Shown: positions 42,101 to 50,996 of the stretch, piece after piece
How the letters are laid out: every line of letters begins with the position of its first letter
Position numbering within the stretch: position 1 is the first letter of the stretch
DNA from: Teretinema sp942493045
GTDB taxonomy: Bacteria; Spirochaetota; Spirochaetia; Treponematales; Treponemataceae
DNA length: 64,000 nt
Assembly (NCBI GenBank): GCA_942493045.1
Contig: OW818665.1
Location: forward strand, 1,798,001 to 1,862,000
Direction: 5' to 3'
Made by a program: the position numbers and the translations under genes
The notes under the pieces: generated by a model
What the model saw: only the letters and a program-made list of their open reading frames with translations
Told to the model about the DNA's origin: nothing
The model's database searches: none

Positions 42101-43210
42101 TTAGACGTTAAATTTAAAGAAAATGATATCTCCGTCCGCGACCAGGTATTCCTTGCCTTCCTGACGGTAGCGGCCGGCCTCCCGGATTTTCTGCTCGGTA
42201 CCGTATTTCACAAAGTCGGCGTAACTGTACACTTCAGCCTTGATGAATCCGCGCTCAAAATCAGTATGTATGACACCGGCAGCCTTCGGAGCGGTGTCCC
42301 CGGCGTGTATTGTCCACGCCCGGCATTCATCCTCTCCCGCGGTAAAGAAGGTCCGCAAACCAAGCAGGTGGTAGGCAGCCCGGGCCAGGGTAGTCAGGCC
42401 GGATTCTTTTAAGCCGATCTCATCCAGAAAGGCCAGACGTTCTTCTTCGCTTTCCAGGTCTGCCAATTCTGATTCAAACTTACCGCAAATGACCACCACG
42501 TCGGTTTTATCTTCGGCCGCGATCCGGCGTACCGTCTCGATATGGGCATTACCGTTTTTCATGCCGGCCTCATCAACATTGCAGACATACATTTCCGGCT
42601 TCATGGTGATCAGATGACAGTCATACAGCGCCGCGCGCTCTTCATCGCTTAACTCAGCCAGGCGGGCACCCTTGCCGTTTTCCAGCAGCGGGCGCACCTT
42701 GGCGATGGCGCCAAGCACCAGGTCGGCTTCCTTTTGAGCGTCCTTACCCTGCACCCGGGCCGCGCGAGTCGCCCGTTCGGCTTTTTTGTCGATGGTATCG
42801 ATGTCGGCCAGGGCCAGCTCAATGTGAATGGTTTCAATATCACTGGCCGGATCCACCCGGTTCTCGACATGAATAATGTCCGGGTTTTCAAAACAGCGCA
42901 CCACATGGGCGATAACTCCGACCTCGCGGATATGCGAAAGGAACTGATTGCCCAGGCCTTCGCCCTTAGAGGCGCCCTTAACCAGACCGGCGATATCCAC
43001 AAACTCGACCGCCGCCGGAACGACCTTCTTGGGCTTGAATGAATCGGCCAAAAAATTCAGTCGGCTGTCCGGAACGTCTACGATACCGATATTTGGGTTG
43101 ATTGTGCAAAAGGGATAATTGGCCGCTTCGGCCGGAGCGCTGGTCAGCGCGGAAAAGATGGTCGACTTGCCCACATTCGGGAGTCCGACAATACCGCAGT
43201 TAATTGCCAT
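42101..43210 (-). CDS. ychF: Redox-regulated ATPase YchF (OLA1 family)
   Basis: A 369-residue P-loop protein of the Obg superfamily that prefers ATP and associates with ribosomes. NCGIVGLPNVGKSTIFSALT is the YchF N terminus, DIAGLVKGASKGEGLGNQFL the G3/switch region, and the C-terminal TGS domain has FFTAGEDECRAWTIHAGDTAPKAAGVIHTDFERGFIKAEV (in two contiguous motifs). The frame is open 21 codons upstream, but the ATG at 43210 has GAAGGA and gives the family start. It ends with a strong terminator 40 bases after the stop. Confidence 0.96.
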   Translation of the reverse strand: MAINCGIVGLPNVGKSTIFSALTSAPAEAANYPFCTINPNIGIVDVPDSRLNFLADSFKPKKVVPAAVEFVDIAGLVKGASKGEGLGNQFLSHIREVGVIAHVVRCFENPDIIHVENRVDPASDIETIHIELALADIDTIDKKAERATRAARVQGKDAQKEADLVLGAIAKVRPLLENGKGARLAELSDEERAALYDCHLITMKPEMYVCNVDEAGMKNGNAHIETVRRIAAEDKTDVVVICGKFESELADLESEEERLAFLDEIGLKESGLTTLARAAYHLLGLRTFFTAGEDECRAWTIHAGDTAPKAAGVIHTDFERGFIKAEVYSYADFVKYGTEQKIREAGRYRQEGKEYLVADGDIIFFKFNV

Positions 43211-43238
43211 GTATAATCCTTCGGATTGATGATAGGCC

Positions 43239-43267
43239 AGTGTACCGGCTATCCGGATGAACTTCAA
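43239..43267 (-). promoter_or_regulatory. ychF promoter
   Basis: Minus strand TTGAAG (43267-43262), 17 bases, TACACT (43244-43239), about 30 bases before the ATG at 43210. Confidence 0.5.
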
Positions 43268-43322
43268 GAGCAACCGGCGCGCGCGAAACGACCGGGCCGG
43301 GATAAATTTTTCGTGCCTTATG

Positions 43323-43384
43323 ATATTCAGCCCCGCTGAATATTTTAAAGCCCTCTTTAAATTTAAAGAGAAGAAATATATAAT
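43323..43384 (+). promoter_or_regulatory. ilvE promoter region with perfect palindromes
   Basis: The palindrome CTCTTTAAATTTAAAGAG (43353-43370) is perfect over 18 bp and covers the -35 position (TTTAAA 43356-43361) of a promoter with TATAAT at 43379-43384. Upstream, ATATTCAGC (43323-43331) and GCTGAATAT (43335-43343) form a 9-bp hairpin. A regulator-binding site is likely; its protein is unknown. Confidence 0.5.
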
Positions 43385-43423
43385 AAAAAAATACGTTTTG
43401 TACTGATTTTTCCGGAGGAAAAA

Positions 43424-44509
43424 ATGGCTTTCAATCTGGCAATGTATCCGATCTCTTATATCGCCCGTTACAATCCCTCATCCGGTTCCTGGGATGAACA
43501 GTGGTACGAGGCCGACTCGATCACCTTCAAGGAACTTTCGGCCATGAGCGACGCGCAGCGCCAGGAAGTTTATGCCAAAAGAAATACCTTTAACCTGCCT
43601 CTGGTAAATTACACAACTCAATACGCCCTGGGCTGTTTTGAGGGCATGAAGGCCTACCCGCACAAGGATGGCAGTCTGACTCTTTTCCGTCCGGACCGCA
43701 ACGCCAAACGTTTTGCCACCTCGATGGCCGGCCTCTACGCTCCGGCCTTTCCGGAAGAGCTGTTCATTAAGGCCTCCCGGGAATTTATAATTAAAAACCG
43801 CGCCCTCGGCTATATTCCGGAATACAGCAGCGACTGGGAAAAAGACAGCTTCGCCAGCGCCAGCGCTGTCTATATCCGGCCCTTCATGTATTCGGAAGGC
43901 GCCATCGGTGTCGGTATTTCCCACTCACCCTACGTAATAATCTGCGCGACTACCGTATCCAGCTATTTTAAAGGCCAGAACAATAAAGCCGTTACCACCA
44001 AGCGCATCCGGGCCACCCCCAACGGTACCGGCTGGATTAAATGCGCCTCCAATTATGTAACTTCGGCCCTGGCTAAAAAAGAAGCCGAGGAAGCCGGCTT
44101 CATGGAAGTAGTATTCCTGGACGCCAAAAAACAGTCCTTTATCGAGGAAGGCTCCTCCTGCAACATCTTCTTCCGCCTGAAAAGCGGTGAGCTGGTTACC
44201 CCGGCTCTCGGCGACACCATTTTACCGGGTATTACCAGGGCTTCCGTGATCGATCTGGCCAAGGCCGAAGGCGTACGCGTCAGCGAGCGCAAGATCAGTA
44301 TCCGTGAAGTAGCCTCGAAATGCGTGGAATGCTTTGTGACCGGCACCGCCGCCGGTATTACCCCGATTGAGAGCATCACCCATCAAGGTAAAGAGTTTGT
44401 CTTTAACAACCGCAAGCCCGGCGAATTGGGAACCAAGCTGCAGGGCATACTGAAAGGCACCCAGTACGGCAGCCTCGCCGACACCAGGGGCTGGAATATT
44501 ACCGTCTAG
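43424..44509 (+). CDS. ilvE: Branched-chain amino acid aminotransferase
   Basis: Class IV PLP aminotransferase that exchanges amino groups of Leu, Ile and Val with 2-oxoglutarate. The 361-residue protein has LGCFEGMKAYPHKDGSLTLF and RPDRNAKRF near the N terminus, the PLP Lys in GTGWIKCASNYVTS, the EEGSSCNIFF loop and LPGITRASVIDLA. These match the larger (eukaryote/Gram-positive-like) BCAT branch. CGGAGG precedes the ATG. acyP follows 10 bases after the stop and shares the transcript. No other branched-chain genes are present here. Confidence 0.95.
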   Translation: MAFNLAMYPISYIARYNPSSGSWDEQWYEADSITFKELSAMSDAQRQEVYAKRNTFNLPLVNYTTQYALGCFEGMKAYPHKDGSLTLFRPDRNAKRFATSMAGLYAPAFPEELFIKASREFIIKNRALGYIPEYSSDWEKDSFASASAVYIRPFMYSEGAIGVGISHSPYVIICATTVSSYFKGQNNKAVTTKRIRATPNGTGWIKCASNYVTSALAKKEAEEAGFMEVVFLDAKKQSFIEEGSSCNIFFRLKSGELVTPALGDTILPGITRASVIDLAKAEGVRVSERKISIREVASKCVECFVTGTAAGITPIESITHQGKEFVFNNRKPGELGTKLQGILKGTQYGSLADTRGWNITV

Positions 44510-44519
44510 CAGGACCGGG

Positions 44520-44801
44520 ATGAACACCGCGAAGACCGCCTGTACCATTCATGTTACCGGTCACGTTCAAGGCGTCGGCTTCAGGGCCTGGGCAGCCTCA
44601 CAGGCCAGGCTCTTAGGTTTGACCGGCGCGGTACGCAATACGGCCGACGGCTCAGTTCTGATCCACGCCGAAGGCGATAAAGCCTCTTTGCAGGCCTTCG
44701 CCGTGATTCTCAAACAAGGCAGCCCCGCCTCCACAGTCGACAAGATGTATATCTCACCGGCCGCGCCGCGGGGCTGTTCTCGTTTCCTGATAGAAAGCTA
44801 A
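44520..44801 (+). CDS. acyP: Acylphosphatase
   Basis: A 93-residue enzyme that hydrolyses the carboxyl-phosphate bond of acyl phosphates. The signature HVTGHVQGVGFRAWAASQA contains the catalytic Arg, and TGAVRNTADGSVLIHAEG contains the catalytic Asn. Length is normal. An AGGA ribosome site precedes the ATG. Co-transcription with ilvE appears incidental. In an acetate-forming cell it could act on acetyl phosphate (inference). Confidence 0.93.
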   Translation: MNTAKTACTIHVTGHVQGVGFRAWAASQARLLGLTGAVRNTADGSVLIHAEGDKASLQAFAVILKQGSPASTVDKMYISPAAPRGCSRFLIES

Positions 44802-44810
44802 TCCCGTTCC

Positions 44811-45521
44811 TCAGAACAGCGGTTTTTCGGCGGCCGGATCAGCGGCCGGTTCGGCATCCTCGGGGATGTCAAACTGAGCGGCTTCCGCCTCCATTTCCTT
44901 TACCAGATTAAGCAGATATTCCTGGTTCAAAAACTTCAGCACTTCGGCGCACTGCAACGGCGAAAAAGCCACCCGTACCGCCGGCGAATTTATTCCGCCC
45001 CGTACCGGATTACCGCTTGCGTATGTCTGGACAGCGCTCTGGTTGCCTATCACAAAATAGGGCCTATCTTCGGTTATCAATTGATATTCAAAGCGCATCT
45101 CCGGCTTGGCGTAATAGGCCGCGGCCATCACGCCCCACATCATCAGAGTCGGAGTTGAGCCGAAATAACCCTTGTGCATGTTATTGGAGCTATTCAGCGC
45201 ACCAGCCTTGTATTCTGCCAGATAGCGGTTCATGGCCTCCAGCATCACCGCGCGATTCGCTTCGGTCAGGGCCAGCGTAATGTTATTCACGCCGTACTTG
45301 AAATTTACTTCCACCATATTAACCGCGGGATGAAAGACAAACCGCAGTTCCCGGGGAAAAAGTTCGTTTTTCCCCTGGGCTATGGTATTCAGCATAATCA
45401 CGGCCAATTCCCGTTCCGGATAATCGCCGAGAAAATCAGGATTTTCCTTCGGAACCGTTTTACAGGCCGCCGCAAACAGCGCCAGCAATATACATACCAA
45501 GACTACAATCTTTTTATTCAT
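44811..45521 (-). CDS. Unknown lipoprotein
   Basis: A 236-residue lipoprotein (FAAAC, Cys20) that I do not recognise. The mature part has VEVNFKYGVNNITLALTE, a helix AVMLEAMNRYLAEYKAG, and AFSPLQCAEVLKFLNQEYL, and an acidic, Ala/Pro-rich tail. The frame opens 13 codons earlier, but the ATG at 45521 has AGGAG at workable spacing and begins the signal peptide MNKKIVVLVCILL. It lies downstream of the Msp-type gene, separated by a strong terminator. It converges with acyP 9 bases away. Confidence 0.75.
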   Translation of the reverse strand: MNKKIVVLVCILLALFAAACKTVPKENPDFLGDYPERELAVIMLNTIAQGKNELFPRELRFVFHPAVNMVEVNFKYGVNNITLALTEANRAVMLEAMNRYLAEYKAGALNSSNNMHKGYFGSTPTLMMWGVMAAAYYAKPEMRFEYQLITEDRPYFVIGNQSAVQTYASGNPVRGGINSPAVRVAFSPLQCAEVLKFLNQEYLLNLVKEMEAEAAQFDIPEDAEPAADPAAEKPLF

Positions 45522-45563
45522 GAACGTATTCTCCTGCAGCTCAGTGTACCACTGCTCCACCTC

Positions 45564-45593
45564 AAAAAAAAGGGCCGCCCTTTCGGGCAGCCC
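45564..45593 (-). terminator. Terminator of the Msp-type gene
   Basis: On the minus strand GGGCTGCCC pairs with GGGCGGCCC (one mismatch) around GAAA and is followed by TTTTTTTT. It starts about 47 bases after the stop codon. Confidence 0.8.
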
Positions 45594-45640
45594 AATCCGT
45601 CCAATTTATCAATCAGACAGCAATCATCCGGATTAACGGA

Positions 45641-47074
45641 TTAGTAAGTAACCTTCACAGCCAGGGTGAACAGGCCTTTGGTGTCCTTGGAAGCGGTCTT
45701 GATCAATGCCATAGCCAGGTTATCCTGAGTAGCGCCAACTTCGTACTTAGCGGTCACCACAGCATTGGTAAATAGACCGTAGTCTACACCAAGGTTGGCG
45801 GCAGTCACAAAATCAGTAAGCTCATCACCGAGAGCGCTCATGTTCTGGGCATACAGCTCGAAGAAGGGCTTCACATAGTTGACGTCATTGGTGGCAACCT
45901 TGTAGCTGGCGCCGGTACCGATAGCCAGAGGAGTAGCCATATCAACAGGAAGGTCACCCCAAGCGGACAGCACACGATATGCCATAACAGTTGCCCAGGC
46001 GCTCAGATTCTCAACCTTTCCGCCATCAGTAACTTTGAGGTACACAGCCATGTCATTGGCCGGTTCAAAATCGGAATTAAAACCAGCAGCGAAGGGAATG
46101 GCTTCGGGAGTGTAGTAATAGGCACCGGCTTCCACAAAGTCATACTTAGCGCTGAACAGCAGGTCAAAAGCGAAGGTGTCGTCGCCTTCGAAGTTCACAT
46201 AGTCATCACCGGCGTCCATAGCCAGCTTCAGGTCCAGCTTCTCGACCGGGGTTGACTTGGCTTCAAAACCGACGCTGATTACACCGTTATCACCATTGGA
46301 ACCTTCCCAGGAAGCGTAGTTGAAGGTGGCGGCGACAGCGATCATGTCGTTCGGGGTGGCGCTGAGGTCAACACCGAAGGCATAGTAATTATCATGATCA
46401 GCGGGTACAGCGGCACCAGCGGGAGTAACAATTCCCCACACCGGAACTGTTGAGGGATCATCATCATCATCTACCCAACCGTAAACTGGGTCAGTAGCGT
46501 CTACTCCACCCCAAGAAAACTGGGAAGCCAGTTTTACACCGATGTCGAACATGTCGGTCTTGTAACCGAGCTTTGTTCCGCCGGCGCCGTCAAAACCGGG
46601 CTCAAAGCGGAAAGAAACCTTTCCTTCTTTGTCGTCGTCAAAGTAGCCGTCGTTCTTGATGGGGGCCCAGATCTCGGCATAGTTGGTCTTGAAGCCGGGC
46701 TTGTCATAGACAGTCATGTAGACATTGCCGAAATGCAGTTTGGCATTGACGCTGTCGATCTTCTTGTCTCCGCCTTCAAAGCCGTCGTTATCTCCGTCTT
46801 CGCCGACGATGTTATACTGAGCGTCAACAATGTTGATCTCGGCATAAGCGTCGCCTTCGCTGCGGGTTCCGAAGGTCTGCTTGGTCAGCAGCGGAATAGT
46901 GATCTTCCAGTTAGCCTCGTTCTTGAAACCGTGGGTTTCGCTGTCGAGGTCAAAACCCCAGGTCAGGGTGGCGTCGCCTTCTACAGCGACAGCAGCTTCA
47001 TTACCGAAGGGATCGGCGAACACGGCACCGGTTAAAAGTACCAGTACGATAAGCATTGCAAGAGCTTTCTTCAT
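45641..47074 (-). CDS. Major outer-membrane surface protein, Msp/Tpr (MOSP) family
   Basis: A 477-residue outer-membrane protein. A signal peptide (residues 1-20, ending AVFA) is followed by AVEGDATLTWGFDLDSETHG and FKNEANWKITIPLL, the start of the MOSP_N domain of Treponema Msp and T. pallidum Tpr proteins. The C-terminal ALIKTASKDTKGLFTLAVKV with a final aromatic (VTY) fits the MOSP_C barrel end. In treponemes these are porin-like, surface-exposed adhesins. Asp-rich loops (about 95-107, and around 205 with five consecutive D) are noteworthy. An AAGGAGG site and strong promoter suggest high expression. No second tpr copy is in the window. Confidence 0.88.
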   Translation of the reverse strand: MKKALAMLIVLVLLTGAVFADPFGNEAAVAVEGDATLTWGFDLDSETHGFKNEANWKITIPLLTKQTFGTRSEGDAYAEINIVDAQYNIVGEDGDNDGFEGGDKKIDSVNAKLHFGNVYMTVYDKPGFKTNYAEIWAPIKNDGYFDDDKEGKVSFRFEPGFDGAGGTKLGYKTDMFDIGVKLASQFSWGGVDATDPVYGWVDDDDDPSTVPVWGIVTPAGAAVPADHDNYYAFGVDLSATPNDMIAVAATFNYASWEGSNGDNGVISVGFEAKSTPVEKLDLKLAMDAGDDYVNFEGDDTFAFDLLFSAKYDFVEAGAYYYTPEAIPFAAGFNSDFEPANDMAVYLKVTDGGKVENLSAWATVMAYRVLSAWGDLPVDMATPLAIGTGASYKVATNDVNYVKPFFELYAQNMSALGDELTDFVTAANLGVDYGLFTNAVVTAKYEVGATQDNLAMALIKTASKDTKGLFTLAVKVTY

Positions 47075-47148
47075 TTTAGGAAATCCTCCTTAACTTTGCA
47101 AAGAACCGGAAAACCGACGGTTTTTTGGTCCGGGACTCTGTTTGGATT

Positions 47149-47177
47149 AGTATAGCCTCGTCAAATCACGCAGTCAA
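47149..47177 (-). promoter_or_regulatory. Strong promoter of the Msp-type gene
   Basis: Minus strand TTGACT (47177-47172), 17 bases, TATACT (47154-47149), directly preceded by a run of ten A (47188-47179) that could act as an UP element. The leader of about 68 bases contains a small hairpin (AAAACCG/CGGTTTT). A CG-centred near-palindrome lies upstream at 47215-47227. Confidence 0.65.
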
Positions 47178-47289
47178 GTTTTTTTTTTGGGGGAGATAGC
47201 CGATTAACCGTTACTTAACCGGTTTAAAACAGACATTTAACAGATTATTGTCAACAAAGAGGGTAATAATTTGGCGGACGGAAAGGCCC

Positions 47290-47601
47290 TTAATGCCGAT
47301 TCTTTCGGATCATCAGTATAAAAGCGCCGATGTAACAGAGGACAGGCACATTTTCAGAGAGCAGGCGGGCCACATCCAAGCCCCACAAGGTCAGGGCCGG
47401 ACCGTGAAAAAACCCGAAAAGGGACAGTATTTCGTATAACAAAGCGGCATAGGAAGCCAGGGTTCCGGCGATAATCAGCAACCAGGCCGCGTCCCGGATA
47501 CGGGTCCACAGCATGATAGCTAAAAACCCGGCTAAACCGCCGAGGCAGAGCCGGATCAGCAGAAACAACACATTGGAGTCAAAAAGCGGGCCGCTGTTCA
47601 C
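47290..47601 (-). CDS. Small membrane protein of unknown function
   Basis: A 103-residue protein with three predicted membrane helices: FLLIRLCLGGLAGFLAIML, WLLIIAGTLASYAALLYEI and VPVLCYIGAFILMI. The C terminus is positively charged (RKNRH). No family recognised. Its ATG overlaps the stop of the upstream frameshifted gene as ATGA, so it was translated together with that gene's second half. Confidence 0.7.
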   Translation of the reverse strand: MNSGPLFDSNVLFLLIRLCLGGLAGFLAIMLWTRIRDAAWLLIIAGTLASYAALLYEILSLFGFFHGPALTLWGLDVARLLSENVPVLCYIGAFILMIRKNRH

Positions 47602-48516
47602 GGATTCAAGCCTTTGAACTCGCCGGAGTCGGCCTTATAGGGCACTATTGAAGGGCTTTCATAGACCGGTGAAATCAGAATGCCGGCGTCCAGGGCCCGG
47701 CCGAAAAACTCATTATAGCGGGATTTGCGCATTTTCGGCACCAGATAGGGACCGCGCCGTTCCCACCAGGGTTCAACCTGTTTGTCAAAGCGGGCCCAGT
47801 CAGCTTCCGAACGCTGATACTGGGCGGCCGAAAGGTCCGCGAAGGAGCGGGCCATGGCCGCCAGCAGGGCCGGAGAGATAGGATCGGAGGGGGCGACCCG
47901 CTCTTGCGGGTCAGTCGAGAAAACCGCTATCACCGGGGCTCCGGCCCAGGGAAAGGGTGAGCAGACAACCTGGGCATTCACGGCGGTATTGGCGGAAGCC
48001 AAAAAAGAAGCGTCAACGCGCTCGCCCATGCTGTAATAAGCCTCGTCCAGCCAGGGGCGCCACAGAGTCACCCCGTGCAGGTTTTTGGCGGCCGAAAGCG
48101 GAGAATCACCGGGCGGACCGATATCGATTGAAGCCTCCGGATGCAAAAAAGGCGACTCGATCAGGGGGATGTCGCTCCAGAGATCCAGAAATTTTTCCGC
48201 AAGCCAGCCGGGCTTTTTCTTTGGTGGCATACCAACGCACCGCCTCGTATTCCGGCAAATGGGCCTGCACAGCCCGAACCAGGCGGGCTTCGGCGTCGGT
48301 CGGAAAGGAACCGGTCAGACCGCGGTCCAGAATATTCTTAAACATCAGCTTGGCCCGCCCGGCCCGCCACCCCAGAATAGCCGCGCCGCCCTCCTGGTAT
48401 AAGTCCAGCAGACGCTTTCCTTTGGCGGTGTATAAATGCGGTCCGGCCGCGCGGTTTACCGAACCGTAACGCGTGCGGATTTCCTGAATCAGATCAATGG
48501 TCTGTATGTCTTCCAT
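47598..48516 (-). pseudogene. Aminotransferase-class-III-like gene split by a +1 frameshift
   Basis: Two overlapping minus-strand frames look like one gene. The first (48516-48106) starts with a good N terminus and contains GKRLLDLYQEGGAAILGWRA, typical of the start of class III aminotransferases. It loses protein-like character after WYATKEKARLA. The second (48230-47598) picks up with EKFLDLWSDIPLIESPFL. The switch needs a +1 shift near 48191-48203, beside a run of five A. Joined, they give about 305 residues, too short for a full aminotransferase and without a visible PLP lysine motif. This may be a true pseudogene, a sequencing error or, less likely, programmed frameshifting. Confidence 0.65.
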
Positions 48517-48578
48517 AATGCCTCTTCGTTAAGTGTATCGCGATATCCCGGTTCTGCAAATTCTTTTCGAATTCACTT

Positions 48579-50996
48579 TTACTCATTTACCAAAAGCAAG
48601 TCTCTCCCCTGATATTTCGGCATAAAGCGTTTTTCGCCGCCGCTTTCAAAACGTACCATGATCACCAGTTCATTTCCGGCGAAAAAAGACTTTGTAATAG
48701 TACCATACCCGTAATCGTCATGGAAGAGTTTCCGGCCCTTAGCCCAGCGCTCGGCAAGCGGGTCAGGGGCCGCCGGCTTTTTTATACTGACCGAGGCGGC
48801 GGCGTCGCGTGATATGGATGTCGCCGCCTCACGCGCGGTAGACATGCCGGCCAAGGCAGTTCCAGTCTGCGCCGGGAAGGCCGGCTGCTGACGGAAGGCC
48901 GGCTGAGAGAGAAAAGAGCGCGGCGTACGGCCGACCACTTCCATCACCTCCGACCCGGCTTCTGTTAGAAAGGGACTGGGATTCATCAGCGCCGTGCGGC
49001 CGTAGAGTCTCCTGAACGAACAGCTGGTCAGGTACAGTTCGTCCATCGCCCGGGTACAGGCCACGTACATCAGCCGGCGCTCTTCCTCCAGGTCATCGCC
49101 CTGTTTGTCCTCCCGCGGAAATACACCGGATTCCAGGCCGGTAACGATTACCCGTCGGAATTCCAGACCCTTGGTATTATGCACCGTAATCAGGGTTACG
49201 GAGTCGGGATTTTCCTCTTCATTGGCCATGGAGCGGTCCAGTTCGATGTGCTCCAGAAATTCGATCAAACCGGCGCGCGAGAGCGGATACAGGCTGGCGG
49301 CGTTAACCAGCTCTTCAAGATTGGCGACCCGCTGGGTTCCGGCAATCTCGTCCTGCCCCTGATGATAGGCCAATAGGCCTGAGGACTCGATCAGTTCCTC
49401 GACAAAACCGGCCAGACCGACAGCTCCCTTGCCCTTGCGCGCGCTGGCCTTGTCGGATCCCGCCGGGACTGCCGGCCCGGAAGGTAGAACCGGTAGCGCG
49501 GCAGCGCCAACGAGAGACTCAGAATCTGAATTACCTTCAGGTTCAACCGGAATCCGGCTGCGCAAGGTCTTGATAATGTGAATAAATTCAGCAAGGCCGG
49601 AGCGGGCTTTTTTGGGCAGTGACTCCTGAATACGGGAAGCGGCAGTTAAAAGGTCCTTGTGCTCATCGAAGTCGAAAGCGCCGTCCGCGGCGGCGGCTTC
49701 CGCGTCCAGCAGCAGGGAACGGGCTTCGTCCAGAATTTTGTCCCGGCTGGCCTCGCCGATACCGCGGACCGGCTTGTTCACCACCCGCAAAAAAGCAACC
49801 TGATCGCGGCCGTTGACGGTCAAAGCCAGAAAAGCCAGGGCATCCTTGATTTCCTCGCGTTCATAAAATTTCAGGGAACCGACTACCCGGTACGGAATTT
49901 TGCGGTGCAGGAATTCGGTCTCAAAACCCAGGGACTGGGCGTTCGTGCGGTAGAGAATAGCCCAATCGGCGTAAGGGCAGCCCTTTTTGTGAGAGGCGCG
50001 AATCAATTCGGCGCAATAGGAGGCTTCATCATCCTGATTGTCCAAAAAGGCCAATACCGGTTTTTTTCCCGACCCGCGCTCGGCGCTCAGTGTTTTTCCA
50101 AGCCGCCCCTGATTATGAGAGACCACCCGGTCGGCAATCGCCAAAATAGGGGCTACCGAGCGGTAGTTGCGCTCCAGGCGGATCACGGTCGTACCCGGAA
50201 ACAAGTCCGGGAAAGTTAAAATATTGCGGACTTCAGCGCCGCGGAATCGATATATGGACTGATCATCGTCGCCGACCACGCACAGATAAGTGCTCGGCCC
50301 GGTAAGGGCTTTGAGCAGTTCAAACTGGGCTACATTGGAATCCTGATACTCGTCGACCATAACCACCGGAAAACGGCTGTGCAGACGCTCCCGCACCTCG
50401 CTGTGCTCGTTCAAGAGCCGTACCGGCAGCAGAATCAGGTCGCCAAAGTCCAGATTACCGGTCTCGCGCAGCCGTTTTTCGTATATCCGATAGACTTCGG
50501 GGAAATCCGGGTCGCTGTCAATCTCGGTAAGCAGGGGCGAATCCGGAGCAAGACAGTAGTCCTTGGCCCGGGCGATCTTGTGCACCGCCGCGGAAGCCTG
50601 CTGTCGGGTCAGGGCCGGCATGGCCTTGGTTAGCAGGGTCACCCCGTCATCATCATCATAAATGGTAAAACCGGAATCGATACCGGCCAGGGCGGCATTG
50701 CGCCGCAGCAGCCAGGCGCCGAAGGAGTGAAAGGTCCGCAATACCGAGCGCTCGGCCCGGCTTTCCAGACGCGCGGCCCGCTCGGACATCTCGCGGGCGG
50801 CTTTATTGGTAAAGGTAACGGCCAGAATAGACTCGGGATCCAAGCCGCGCTCCCCGATCAGGTAGGCGATTTTAGTAGTAATAACCCTGGTTTTGCCGGA
50901 TCCGGCTCCGGCCAGGATCAGCAGGGGCGAGCCTTCGTGAGTGACGGCGGCCAGTTGTTCGGGATTCAGCACAGACAGGTACTGCGGATTTCCCAT
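48579..50996 (-). CDS. UvrD/PcrA/Rep-family DNA helicase
   Basis: An 805-residue superfamily 1A 3'-5' helicase. Motif I is LAGAGSGKTRVITTKIAYL, Ia LAVTFTNKAAREM, II VDEYQDSN, III GDDDQSIYRFRGA, and motif V/VI LITVHNTKGLEFRRVIVTGL and EERRLMYVACTRA. The C-terminal segment (HDDYGYGTI, ending LLLVNE) is the RNA-polymerase-binding Tudor-like end seen in UvrD/PcrA. A Ser/Ala-rich insert (about 480-525) is not typical. It acts in repair and removal of stalled complexes. The ATG shares a base with the rimO stop, so the two are coupled. Confidence 0.92.
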   Translation of the reverse strand: MGNPQYLSVLNPEQLAAVTHEGSPLLILAGAGSGKTRVITTKIAYLIGERGLDPESILAVTFTNKAAREMSERAARLESRAERSVLRTFHSFGAWLLRRNAALAGIDSGFTIYDDDDGVTLLTKAMPALTRQQASAAVHKIARAKDYCLAPDSPLLTEIDSDPDFPEVYRIYEKRLRETGNLDFGDLILLPVRLLNEHSEVRERLHSRFPVVMVDEYQDSNVAQFELLKALTGPSTYLCVVGDDDQSIYRFRGAEVRNILTFPDLFPGTTVIRLERNYRSVAPILAIADRVVSHNQGRLGKTLSAERGSGKKPVLAFLDNQDDEASYCAELIRASHKKGCPYADWAILYRTNAQSLGFETEFLHRKIPYRVVGSLKFYEREEIKDALAFLALTVNGRDQVAFLRVVNKPVRGIGEASRDKILDEARSLLLDAEAAAADGAFDFDEHKDLLTAASRIQESLPKKARSGLAEFIHIIKTLRSRIPVEPEGNSDSESLVGAAALPVLPSGPAVPAGSDKASARKGKGAVGLAGFVEELIESSGLLAYHQGQDEIAGTQRVANLEELVNAASLYPLSRAGLIEFLEHIELDRSMANEEENPDSVTLITVHNTKGLEFRRVIVTGLESGVFPREDKQGDDLEEERRLMYVACTRAMDELYLTSCSFRRLYGRTALMNPSPFLTEAGSEVMEVVGRTPRSFLSQPAFRQQPAFPAQTGTALAGMSTAREAATSISRDAAASVSIKKPAAPDPLAERWAKGRKLFHDDYGYGTITKSFFAGNELVIMVRFESGGEKRFMPKYQGRDLLLVNE

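Noticed and set aside
47095..47125. Hairpin in the leader of the Msp-type gene considered as a riboswitch or attenuator
   Set aside because: The stem is short (AAAACCG/CGGTTTT), lacks a following T-run and matches no riboswitch core I know.
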